Shown piece by piece: positions 11,655 through 20,300 of a DNA stretch of 64,000 bases (positions within the stretch are counted from its first letter, which is position 1; each line of letters opens with the position of its first letter). Where the stretch lies: assembly GCA_958295665.1 (NCBI GenBank), contig OY282560.1, positions 265,967,168 to 266,031,167 of the forward strand, given 5' to 3'. The position numbers were made by a program, and so were the translations under genes. The notes beneath the pieces are model-generated. The model was given only the letters and a program-made list of their open reading frames with translations. It had not been told where the DNA came from and made no database searches. The DNA comes from Tipula vernalis (Eukaryota > Arthropoda > Insecta > Diptera > Tipulidae).

Positions 11655-12548
11655 ATCTGGAAACCCCACTTGTTTATAATCAGCAGATTCTCGATTTAAT
11701 TTGCTTGCGTTACGCCAATGAGCTGTTTCACCATCGCACCTGTTTGTAGAATAGTTCGGTTCTACCGCCTTAAATTGGGATTGTAGCCGCTCTTCATACC
11801 TATACGGTTCTCTCTCAGCATTCTTTTGTTGGATAGGTTGTAACTTCTCTAATCTTGGCTGCGCCTCTCGAATAGACCCGAAATTTTTGTTTGTCTTATC
11901 ATCGGCTGAAGACACCATTTTGTTATTGTCTACACCTTGCACCTCATTAGCCTGTTCTCCTGAATTAACCTATCGTTGCACTCTATGTTTTAGACTTTCT
12001 TCGTCCGTAATGCTGCTACACCGGTCTGAAAATTCCAAAAACCTTTGCTTTTCCTCTAAATAATACTTGTCACGTTCCCGCTGCTCATTTAATCCTCGCA
12101 TTCTTTCTTCGAGAATTTCCTTCTCTTCATTTGCACGTAATTCCTCCAGTGCTCGTCGTTCCTCTAAACAGGACAGTACTAACGTCCTTTTCCTCGATAT
12201 TTTACTATCACGTTTTGATGTTCGTGAATTTTGTGATTTAACCTCCAAATCGTTTACTGTTATATTCACACTCCCAACTATTTTTGACTTGTTGCTGCCT
12301 GAGTCATGTGATTCACCAACTCCATTCTTTACACAGGCTGGACAGTACCAATGTGGCACCTCGTTTATGCTCGATGTAACGCCTACACAATCAAAATGAT
12401 GCCATGTTTTACATTCGTCACATTGAACCATTTCCTCATTATCCAGTTCTGTACATAATGCGCAGCTTTTTGAATCAAAATGTACCGTTGTGGCACGTGG
12501 TGAGCGTAATTTTTGCGTAGAATATTGTAATTTATTATTCTCGCCCAT
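11655..12548 (-). pseudogene. BEL-1 Gag N-terminus with PHD finger
   Basis: The start of BEL-1 Gag. The methionine at 12548 is the first in the leader, about 70 nt inside the 5' LTR. Residues ~30-75 form a C4HC3 PHD finger: CALC, then CDEC, WHHFDC and WYCPAC. PHD fingers commonly read histone tails, and in a retroelement Gag this suggests chromatin or protein targeting (inference). Residues ~105-180 are E/R/K-rich and probably coiled coil. A single in-frame TAG at 11970-11972 interrupts the protein, and the same frame continues to 11655, where Harb-1 begins. Without that stop the frame would run about 298 codons to the insertion. Confidence 0.88.
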
Positions 12549-12618
12549 AATGAATTTATTGTTTTTTATTTCATTTAAACATTTTTACTTTATAACACTT
12601 TTATTATATTTTGTAAAA

Positions 12619-13046
12619 TGTTGCTTTGATACTCAAATCGCCTATGCAACTCGGCTGAGCAAAACCACGCGCCCCCGGAAAACAAAAGTCACACACCGTT
12701 TTGTTACTACTCTTTCACTTCTTCACCACAATTTTATTTATTAGTTTTAAATAAACTCCAACTAAATTACAAATTTAAATAAAGTTGAAAATACTAATAA
12801 AGTTAAGAAATTCAGAAAATTACAAAATATAATGTATTTTTTCTCGTACGGTTCTTTTTCTTCGCCCTTTTTTCTTCGTTGTTTTGCTCTCTATGCCTAC
12901 TCGCTTTACTCCATTTTTACTTTTCACCTCGAGAAAAAATCCAATAAACATAAAAAAACGGATTACTTCACTAATGAGTTTCGAAATTCGAATTCGAAAC
13001 ACAGTAAGTTTAGCACATCAATTCAACTCAGTTTCGAGTCTCAACA
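12619..13046 (-). repeat. BEL-1 5' LTR
   Basis: A 428-bp LTR that would act as promoter for minus-strand transcription of BEL-1. It begins TGTTGAGACTC on minus and ends AAGCAACA. It is followed by the CGCAT duplication at 13047-13051 on its outer side. Compared with 2237-2663 it shows about four substitutions and one 1-bp indel. Directly inside it (minus strand from 12618) the sequence is TTTTACAAAATATAATAA, which does not resemble a tRNA primer-binding site. Confidence 0.93.
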
Positions 13047-13051
13047 CGCAT

Positions 13052-13391
13052 GCTAGGCTTAGTGGAGTGAAATGGAATAAACGAAACTGAACTGAACTGG
13101 ACTCGACTAGACCAGACTCAACTCGACTCTCCTTCAGTATGTGGAGTGAGTAGTGGAACGTGGAGGAGAGTGAATGACATTAGTAATGCAATAGTATGAA
13201 AGAAACTGGACTTAACTCGACTCGAAACAGGTTTGGTTTGTTTTATTGCTGTACTTACCTTACGTCACTGCCCGCCTACCGTCACGACAACTCAAAAGTC
13301 CAAAGCAATTTGTCTTTGATGTTTGTTGCGGTTGTCAGTCAGTCGAGTCGAGACGAGAGTGTTTTTAGGAATTATCAATCAACTGTTCATT
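13052..13391. other. Non-coding flank with degenerate pentamer tract
   Basis: I see no gene. At about 13080-13135 there is a degenerate tract of ACTGA/ACTCG-like pentamers, with related words (CGACTCGA, AGTCGAGTCGAG) recurring near 13210 and 13340. The stretch ends at ATT (13392-13394), the target duplication of the next element. Confidence 0.5.
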
Positions 13392-13627
13392 ATTAGCCGC
13401 ATTTCTTGACGTTTGATCTGATCCAGATCAGATCATGTCTCACGAAATGACACAAAAATGCGTAAAACAAACAAACACCAAAATTCAATTTTTTGTCTCG
13501 TTTCTTTTTGAATCTGCCTCTTCATACTCATACTGAATTCATTATATTTTTTTTATTTTTTTATTTTATTTTTAAAAGAGGGTGGGTTGGTAAGAGGAAC
13601 CCTGTGCACTTCGACCAGCAAGATCTG

Positions 13628-14605
13628 AGAAATCAATCTATGTGAAATGTAGGTCCAGGTCCTTGATAAACGCCGTAAGGTCATGCACATCCACAGGGTC
13701 GGCGTGAGGCCACTGAACAGAGTAAGCATTGAGTATTTTAATTCTTAGGGCGATCGCACTGCACTTGAATAGCAAGTGTTCGGATGTTTCTCTTCCCAGA
13801 TTACAGAACCTGCAGTTCTCTAATGGGGTTTTCCCCATTTTGAATAGATGGTAGTTAAAGGGACCATGTCCTGTCAAGTACCATATAAGGGATTGCAGAG
13901 ATGATCGATCCAATCTGATTATATCCTCTAAATGTGTAATCTTGTGTAATTTAGGAGCTTCTTTGTCTGTCTCATTCCCCGAGATGACTCCCAGAGTGAA
14001 GCAGAACATCTCTGCTCCCAGAAGAGGACTCTCCTCGCTACATGGCCTTTGGAACAGGCAACGCTAGGCTCGGGGCCGTAGAAGATGCCACCCGCACCCT
14101 CTTTTGCACAGGTGTCTGCGGCCTCATTTCCTGGTATATTAGAGTGGCCGGGGGACCACAAGAGGGTAACCTTGTTGTCCCTACCCAGCCTTTTAAGGTT
14201 GTTGTAGCAGCTCCATGTAAGTTTAGAGCTGAACACCGGAGCTGCCAGGGCTGATAAAACCGCCTGGCTATCCGAGATTATGTAGATCTCCGTTCTTATA
14301 TACTTCTTTCTTATATACTTCTTTTTGAGGCACTGAAGCACGCTAGTCTCGATGGCCACGGTTTCTGCCTGGAAAACCGTAGGGGTCTTTCCCAACGGTA
14401 TACAGAGCCTGAAACCGGGCCCCACGACCCCCGCACCCGTGCCCTCGTTTGTTTTTGACCCATCGGCATACCACACCGATGCGTGCTGTGGTAAGGAGGA
14501 AATGATGTTCCCCATGTCCCTTTCGGGTATCCGGATCGTGAAGTTCCACCGGCAGTCAGTAGTCTTTACCATAATATCTGATAGCTGGGCAATATCGTCT
14601 GCCAA
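13628..14605 (-). pseudogene. LOA LINE: RNase H domain and C-terminal zinc knuckle
   Basis: The RNase H domain reads VWYADGSKTNEGTGAGVVG, then FQAETVAIETSVLQCL, ISDSQAVLSAL and WSPGHSNIPGNEAAD. The catalytic D, E, D and the terminal H/D region are all visible, so the core looks intact. In another frame at 13638-14009 comes the typical tail GHGPFNYHLFKMG followed by CRFCNLGRETSEHLLFKC, a C-x2-C-x7-H-x4-C-type knuckle shared by I/LOA/R1 elements. A frameshift near 13990 separates the two. A small in-frame repeat (KKYIRKKYIR) near 14298-14323 is a local duplication. Confidence 0.85.
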
Positions 14606-14639
14606 GTTTAATTTATATAGGATGCTATTGTGTCCCGAA

Positions 14640-16101
14640 CTAGTCAGTCAAACCTGACTTGTTACCTTCAGTTTTATGGCTCTCAAACCTGTATGTGGAG
14701 TGGTGAGAGTCCCAGCAGTCATGTATGTGGAGTGGTGAGAGTCCCAGCAGTCTTTCAAGGGCAGCAGTAGGGCAGGTTCTAATTGCTCCCGTTGCGCCCA
14801 AACTTATTAATCTTTGAATTTTGTCCAAAGCTGAACGAGCATTTATTTGCTCTGTCTTTGGCCACCACATAAACACCGCATAAGATATCATTGATCTTAT
14901 GATGGTTTGGTAAAGCCAGATTATCATTTGTGGGTTTAGGCCCCATGTTTTACCAAACATACGTTGGCACCCAAAGTATGCTTTGTTTGCCTTATTTGCG
15001 ATGTATTTCAAGTGGGGGTTTCAGGTTAATTTTTGGTCAAAAATGATCCCTATATATTTAACTTCAGACGTCATCTTGAGTATTTCCCCGGTTATAGTTA
15101 TTGGAGGTAAGGAAATTCTCCTCCGATTTGTAAAGAGAGTACATGTTATTTTTTTGGGATCGACGCTTAGGACCACTTCAACACACCACTCGTTTACCAA
15201 TCTTAGAGCATGTTGCATACGCTCCTATTGTGCTTTCAAATTTGCCCCTGACCATCAGTACCAGATCATCAGCATAGGCAATGATTGATATTCGAAAGTT
15301 CCTCAAACTAGCGAGCAAGTGGTCCATTACCAAGAGCCACAGTAACGGCGACAGTACCGCGCCCTGAGGGCAGCCCTTGGTAGGTGCAATTGAGATGCTT
15401 GCTTCGCCAATCTAGGTTTTAATTCTCCTGCTTCTGAGCATGTTTATTATCCACCCGATGGTTGAGGAGTCGAAATCCTTCGCTACAGCTTGTTCCCGAA
15501 TCACCTCGAAATTAGTATTATCGAAGGCACCCTGGATGTCAATGAAGGAGCATAATAGTGTCTCCTTGTTGCGAAGTGTATCCTCGATTTCCGATGTTAA
15601 TTCATGCAGAGCTGTCTCCGTAGATTTGCCCACCTGATAAGCATATTGGCTAGGATTTAGAGGACATCTTTGGATTGTCTTGAGTCTGATATACAGGCCC
15701 AATATCTTTTCCATGGTTGTAAGTATTAATGATGTAAGGTTAATAGGTCTGTAGGACCTAATGTCCTCGGGGGATTTATTCCCATTTTTTGGCATGAATA
15801 TGACTCTTACCTCCCTCCAGCATCTGGGGATGTATTCCAGACTAAAGCTGGCTCTATATAATTTAATTAGGTGGGGCTTCAGAACATCCAGGCCTCGTTG
15901 AAGAAAAATAGAATAGATTCCATCCCCTCCTAGAGTCTTAAAGGGACCAAATGAATTGATAGCCCAGCGCAACTCTCCAGGGGTGAAGATTTCCATCGCT
16001 CGCTTGTAGGCCCGCCTTGGGACTAGATATGGATGCACTACGCTCATATCAGGGTCTTCCCGACCCGCAATGATTGTGTACTCCGGAAAGTGTCCCTTCA
16101 C
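14640..16101 (-). pseudogene. LOA LINE: reverse transcriptase
   Basis: RT blocks are spread over at least three frames. At 15412-16101: LRWAINSFGPFKTLGGDGI, CWREVRVIFMPKNG, SYRPINLTSL, VGKSTETALHELTSEIE and FIDIQGAFDN (first catalytic D). Reading continues at about 15373-15240 with CPQGAVLSPLLWLLVMDHLL and IIAYADDLVLM (catalytic YADD). Downstream pieces at 15021-15218 (VKYIGIIFDQKLT) and 14640-15011 (RMFGKTWGLNP...ALDKIQRLISLGATGA) are the thumb region. Frame changes near 15411, 15220 and 15015 mark it as a pseudogene. Confidence 0.88.
14691..14754. repeat. 32-bp tandem duplication in the LINE thumb region
   Basis: Two consecutive copies of a 32-bp unit starting GTATGTGGAGTGGTGAGAGT, identical except for the last bases. 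The length is not a multiple of three, so it shifts the reading frame of the LINE and is a lesion specific to this copy. Confidence 0.85.
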
Positions 16102-16695
16102 CAGATATTCAAGAGTCTCTTCAATTGATATGGTTAAGGTCCTGTCCAGCCTTCTTACTGAGCCCAGAGGGTTTTTATGATCTAATGCGAGGGCTTTTTG
16201 GAGTCGGCAAGCTGCTGGAATCTCGTCTATCTTCCCGAAAAATGTTCTTTAGCTCTCTCTTTTGCTCTTCCTCAGAGTCTCATTATACTGGGTGAGAGCA
16301 GTTCGATACGCTGCCCAGTCATGCTATTTTTGCTCTGTTAAAAAGCTTACGCACTGTTTTTCATTTAGTCTCCAGGGCGAAGGTCCACCAAGGAACATCC
16401 CTAGTTCTTCTAACACGCACCTCAGGAGAACTTGAGAGCCGATAGAGTTCTGTAAACCCCCTACATTGTCTTGTAGTTTATTGGTAAAGACAGCCCAGCC
16501 CGTACCTTTAGGTATTCTAACCGTAGCTTCTGTTATTTGGGAAGGGGGGTCTAATATCAAATCTTATATACCCATGATCCGACAAAGATGCTTTCCCTGA
16601 TACATGCCAATTCTGGACTGTGCTGAAGGTACATATGTCAGACATAGTAAGGTCCAGTACCTCCCTTCTAATGGCATTCACAAAGACCGGCTCGT
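16102..16695 (-). pseudogene. LOA LINE: endonuclease C-terminus and EN-RT linker
   Basis: The right part (about 16560-16695) is the C-terminal part of the LINE endonuclease: NTGNEPVFVNAIRREVLDLT, then the catalytic-region pattern SDHGYIRFDI. The remainder is the basic linker before RT, split over frames (ITEATVRIPKGTGWAVFTNKL, then an R/K-rich stretch such as LRKSKRELKNIFRE). The endonuclease is broken at 16696-16705 by the retroposon target duplication, and its N-terminal half continues at 17445. Confidence 0.8.
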
Positions 16696-16705
16696 TCCCT
16701 GTATT

Positions 16706-17434
16706 TATTATTATTATTATTGGAGGGCCATGCGGACGATCAGCCACTTCGCACTGTGACCTAAAAGATCTATTGTGCTGGCCCCTGCTTAATTATCCGT
16801 CCAGTCAATATTCAGGTTATTAATGAACCTGACGATACTGCCTCCCGGTACGTGATACATACTATCTGGGCTTATTGCTCTCCCTCCTAGATGTTTACTA
16901 CATCATGTAGTTCCGCTAGAAAGACGGTAGCATTTTGCCCAAGGACTTCGAGAGGGTTGTCCCACTCTCCGTATTCCGTTTGATTTAACTCTTACGAGTT
17001 GCTGGGAATTGCAAATCGCCTGTGGGTCACCCAGCTTTACTACAGGAAGGCTAAATAAAACTGGAGGGTGCCTGGTATCCAGAGTCCGCATATTTTGTGC
17101 TGATTAACCTATCAGCCATTCATCCATCGGCATATGCTGTTCCACCTTAGATTAGGGCTTTTTGTCAAGGTTTTCTCCTTTAGCGCCATACTTTAGCCTG
17201 TGCCAAATGGCCAAAAAAGTGCCAAGTGGCCTTAGTTACCAGTGGTTGCCACGAGGAGGCAGCACGTACACTTGCTAATTGTGAACAGGTTACCTCTTAC
17301 ACAATTGTACCCATCACGCAGCTGCCTAATGACAATACCAGAACAGCTCACGTGATGCGCACCCTACTGGAAGGTTACGGAGCTGGTAGATTAATCTACT
17401 CAACTTTGCCCCCCCCAATAGACGCCAAACCACC
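16706..17434 (-). mobile_element. Unclassified (AAT)n-tailed retroposon, copy A
   Basis: A 729-bp insertion flanked by 10-bp duplications TCCCTGTATT (16696-16705, 17435-17444). On minus it starts GGTGGTTTGGCGTCTATTGG followed by a G-run and ends in an AATAATAATAA tail. Long variable-length target duplications and a simple 3' tail indicate target-primed reverse transcription. It matches copy B (37610-38335) and copy C (56441-57195). The 107-codon sense frame seen in B and C is shortened and disrupted here (62 codons at 16903-17091). No known protein domain is recognised, and no RT is encoded, so it must be mobilised by another element. Confidence 0.8.
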
Positions 17435-17444
17435 TCCCTGTATT

Positions 17445-17970
17445 ATTTATAGCAATATTATTTGATGAACAGTATTCAAAAGTTGCTCACCTCTTGTATT
17501 GGTGTTGGTGCTACCCCAGACTATGTGGTGTGAATTAGCATCACAACCATTGATGAACTTCTGCCCATGAGCTGTATAGTAATTGATAAAGCTCTGTATT
17601 TCTTCCGGAGGTACGTCGTTACCTTCCCCGGGAAAATAGGCTGATGCCATATTAATTGTGACCATGCCTCCTCTATATAGAGGTATCTCTAATGAGACTT
17701 TAGTTATGTCTCTGGAAATAAATTGGTTAATTGAGAAGATATTGTACGACGAACGACAGAGAATCGCTGTCCTCTCTACTTCTGTGTTGTAAATTAGCTT
17801 ACCTGTCTTACTTGGCAAACCTTTAATTCTTCCATTGTTGGTCCACGGCTCTTATATAAGCGCTATGTCCCAGTTGTTTGTGTTGAAGAGGCGACTCAGC
17901 ATAGATGTGGCGGCCTTGGATCTACGTAGGTTGATTTGTACGCATCTTACAGACGCGTGCATAGATCTTT
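17445..17970 (-). pseudogene. LOA LINE: endonuclease N-terminus
   Basis: The N-terminal half of the APE-type endonuclease that nicks target DNA. The frame 17447-17818 contains AYFPGEGNDVPPEEIQSF and INGCDANSHHIVWGS, where the GDxNAHH-like signature is slightly altered (GCDANSHH), then NTRGEQLLNTV. Just upstream, in a frame with a stop, the first block ending in a PWTNNGRIKGL-like segment is readable. The protein is cut by retroposon copy A at 17434/17444. Confidence 0.85.
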
Positions 17971-18045
17971 ATGTTTTCGGGCCCTCCAATGAGCCAATCT
18001 GTGTGCTGCTACTACTAGCACGTGGTTTGGTGGAACTCTGTGAGT

Positions 18046-18522
18046 TTAACCCATGTTTTTTATCAGGCTTGTTCCCCTTTCCAGGTCTGCGTCCTCCACG
18101 TGAAGTGGCTGAGGTTCCTGGCTTGTTTGGGTCATCTTTGCTCCCGGGATCTTTCTGGCTGGGGTAACCAGCCGCTCTTTCCACAATGGTGCCTGTGTCC
18201 TTTCAGCCCTGTTACTCCTCTCACCATCCTTTTTGGGGCGAAAGTACATGGCTCCAAACAGCCAGTTAACTTTATAGTTAGAGGCCTTTAAAATCTCCGC
18301 CGTCTTATGCGACACTGACAAGGTTAGTTGGAGAAGATCATTCCCTCTGTCTTTCCTTGCAATAATTTTCCACTCCGCGTTCCAGAGATCCTTATTCTGG
18401 AATCCCAAGCGGCGAAGTATCTTCTCGTTTGCCTCGTTTTTGCAACGAGGAGATATACGAAGAATATTTTGGGGCGCAGTAATTCGCCCTCCGCGACTGC
18501 TCTCGGGTTGGCCTTTTCCCAT
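18046..18522 (-). pseudogene. LOA LINE: ORF1 C-terminal fragment
   Basis: A 158-codon fragment of the ORF1 (Gag-like) protein, with the conserved stretch ILRRLGFQNKDLWNAEWKII, a DLLQLTLSVSHKTAEILKAS segment and NWLFGAMYFRPKKDG, and then a basic, proline-rich tail. Related frames upstream (VPTLKPWEKANPRAVAEGEL, 18460-18560) are shifted. The N-terminal majority of ORF1 is missing, consistent with 5' truncation at 18601. No CCHC knuckle remains. Confidence 0.6.
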
Positions 18523-18611
18523 GGCTTTAAGGTCGGCACAGTGGCAGTAAGCCCCTACGCCGTGTCCTTGTCAGCACATTTGACGGTTAACCATTCATTC
18601 CTCATTATATT

Positions 18612-19300
18612 CTTTGCCGCTTTACAAAATATTGTTCAACTACAAAATATTGTTCAACTATTTTTAGATTACCATTTGTGATCCAAAACGAATGTTTGAT
18701 CAAATGTTGTTGCTTCACATGTAAATTTTGATCTGATCCGGATCACTATGCGTCAAGAAATACAGCTATTGTCAACGCTCTAATGGGAATTAAATGTTAA
18801 TCTTGGGGATCGTGAAACATTGAAGAATTTCAAGTTAGTCATCAGTTAATACTTACAGGTAAGTTGCTTTTTTGGTGTTAGTAAATATCTTATGTGTACT
18901 GTAGTGAAAAATTAAATGGATATTAATATTGCTCTGTTCTGTCTGTTGTTCATAGCAAGTCAAAATAAAGGTCTACAGTTCTCAATCATCAATTAACTGT
19001 TCATGGCGTCTGATTAATTATTTGGCCAATCAACCCTGATAAAATAGTATCGATAAAAATGAATAAAAATCCACCTTTTTGTACAATAATTTTCCGCTTT
19101 GAAGAGGGATACGGTTTTGGACAAGCCAACTTGTGAAGTTTATACTTTTTGAAGTGAAAACTTCTTTAGGCGCGTTTGGCGATTTTTTTGGATTGGTAAA
19201 ATCTTATGATTGGCATCACTGACATGCTAATTTTTGTTATTAATAAGTTGGATGTACGTTGATATTTCAATACGGTGAAAAAAACGCCAGGGCCCGCTAA
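18612..19300. other. Non-coding stretch beside the nested LINE
   Basis: The first part (to 18767) is the right arm of the short TIR element. It contains an 18-bp direct duplication ACAAAATATTGTTCAACT at about 18623-18658. From 18771 to 19300 I see no gene or recognisable element. Confidence 0.5.
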
Positions 19301-19308
19301 ACCGTAAG

Positions 19309-20300
19309 ATGTCCAGTAAAAGATCGCTGTCAAAATCCAGTGGGAGAATACTACAAATAAGTGCGTTAGAAGCCCGAAAAACATACTCTCAGGTTGTACA
19401 GCAGCGCGAAACAGTGAGTAACAAGGAAAACGGCGAAATCCTTGAAAAAATTCTAAATAATATAGAGACCTTAAAATCAAGGCTACTAAAACAAGAAAGA
19501 AGTCTGGATGCGTTAAATAAGCGATTAAATCTGTGAAGATGAATAATACATTAGAATCGTTAGTTGATTTGCAGAGCTAGAAATTTTTCTAAATATAGAA
19601 AAAATAATAGACAAAAGCCTAATTTCAGAATCTCATTTGATAAAAGATTCATTCGTTAGAATTCGAAGTTATCACTGTTACTACGTACGAAAAGCGAGAG
19701 GAGGCTATTGATTTCTATCTTCAATATATTGAAGATACCCTCCACGTTTTAATCTGACCAATGAGAGGTATGTTACATTACTCCAATAAGGGTAAGGAGC
19801 TGTTTGCTTGTTTGCGAGGTCAATCCTCTATATACTATTTACGCGACATACCAAGCATTTTAAATTTATTGTTTTAAATGCTTCAACCTGCAGGGGCCAT
19901 CGTAACGTTTGAAGGTGTTTAACCAATTTTAACACTTAACATTCGCCGAAAATGTAAAAATAGAAGTTACAATAGCATTGATGAATTATGTTCCAAGCTA
20001 CAATATGTGGGTGATACTGCAATCTTGGCATTTGGAGACAACATACAGGTCAACCAGCAAAGTACAAAACACCGCTAATCCATTGGAGTGATTGGACGAA
20101 GAAATCGCGCCTTCAACTCGACGAAACTAAATCTAAACATACATATAAATTTTACCAATAAAAATGTTAATTGACTACCTGTTCGACTGAACTAGGAACC
20201 TATTCTACGTACAAACATGGCCAAACGATCGGTATGGACGATGAACACAACTATGACCCGCTGTTAAGAGTGCAGAATCCTTACGCGACCCACCTTTCAT
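19309..20300 (+). pseudogene. Decayed Jockey-clade LINE fragment
   Basis: A remnant of a Jockey-type element. The frame 19309-19536 is the end of ORF1 (KTYSQVVQQRE, then a probable coiled coil ILEKILNNIETLKSRLLKQE), comparable to the ORF1 end of the better preserved Jockey copy at 47788-52417. ORF2 follows directly from 19538 but is riddled with stops. Endonuclease traces (VRIRSYHCYYVRKARGG-like) and RT traces (VGDTAILAFGDNIQVNQQS, a decayed FADDTAIL box, about 20005-20060) are spread over frames. Most of the RT is deleted. No tail or target duplication was found. Confidence 0.65.

Larger units (their letters stand above)
2237..13046 (-). mobile_element. BEL/Pao LTR retrotransposon (BEL-1), with nested insertions
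   Basis: A complete BEL/Pao-type element read on the minus strand. Both LTRs begin TGTTG and end CAACA (427 and 428 bp), and CGCAT flanks the element at 2232-2236 and 13047-13051 as a 5-bp target duplication. In transcription order it encodes Gag with an N-terminal PHD finger, zinc knuckles, an aspartic protease with the DEG signature, reverse transcriptase (YVDD), RNase H, integrase and a C-terminal DUF5641-like tail. A PIF/Harbinger element (9360-11651) and a solo LTR (5167-6578) interrupt it. It also carries one in-frame stop in gag and two frameshifts, so it is inactive. The LTRs differ at only about 4 substitutions and one 1-bp indel (about 1%), so the insertion is fairly recent. No env-like frame is seen. 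Confidence 0.93.
13549..18601 (-). mobile_element. LOA-clade (I-superfamily) non-LTR retrotransposon, decayed
   Basis: A 5'-truncated LINE on minus with a candidate 10-bp target duplication TCATTATATT (13539-13548 and 18602-18611) and an A-rich 3' tail (T-rich on plus from 13549). Coding order on minus: the end of ORF1, an apurinic-type endonuclease, reverse transcriptase (YADD), an RNase H domain and a C-terminal zinc knuckle. RNase H after RT, together with the GKSTETALHEL motif in RT, points to the LOA clade. Several frameshifts, a 32-bp tandem duplication and a 729-bp retroposon insertion (16706-17434) make it inactive. Confidence 0.82.
13395..18767. mobile_element. Short TIR element (MITE-like) split by a LINE
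   Basis: The left end (13395) reads AGCCGCATTTCTTGACG. The reverse complement of the right end (18767) reads AGCTGTATTTCTTGACG. Both are flanked by ATT (13392-13394 and 18768-18770). Inside both ends are GATCTGATCC(A/G)GATCA words that extend the inverted repeat to roughly 45 bp with gaps. Leaving out the LINE at 13549-18601, the element is only about 310 bp, with no coding capacity. Its first bases (AGCYGCATTTC.TGAC) match the 99-bp MITE at 26134-26232, which has the same ATT duplication. The two are probably related non-autonomous DNA elements of unknown superfamily. Confidence 0.65.

Noticed and set aside
2237..13046. Endogenous retrovirus with an envelope gene
   Set aside because: No env-like frame lies between integrase and the 3' LTR in BEL-1, and BEL-2 and copia are truncated without one, so they are treated as retrotransposons.
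14042..14254. Plus-strand frames of 68-101 codons opposite the LOA RNase H
   Set aside because: They are antisense shadows of the minus-strand RNase H coding sequence.
16903..17091. 62-codon minus frame inside retroposon copy A as a gene
   Set aside because: It is a damaged version of the 107-codon frame of copies B and C, with an internal deletion. It has no domain and no sign of selection.
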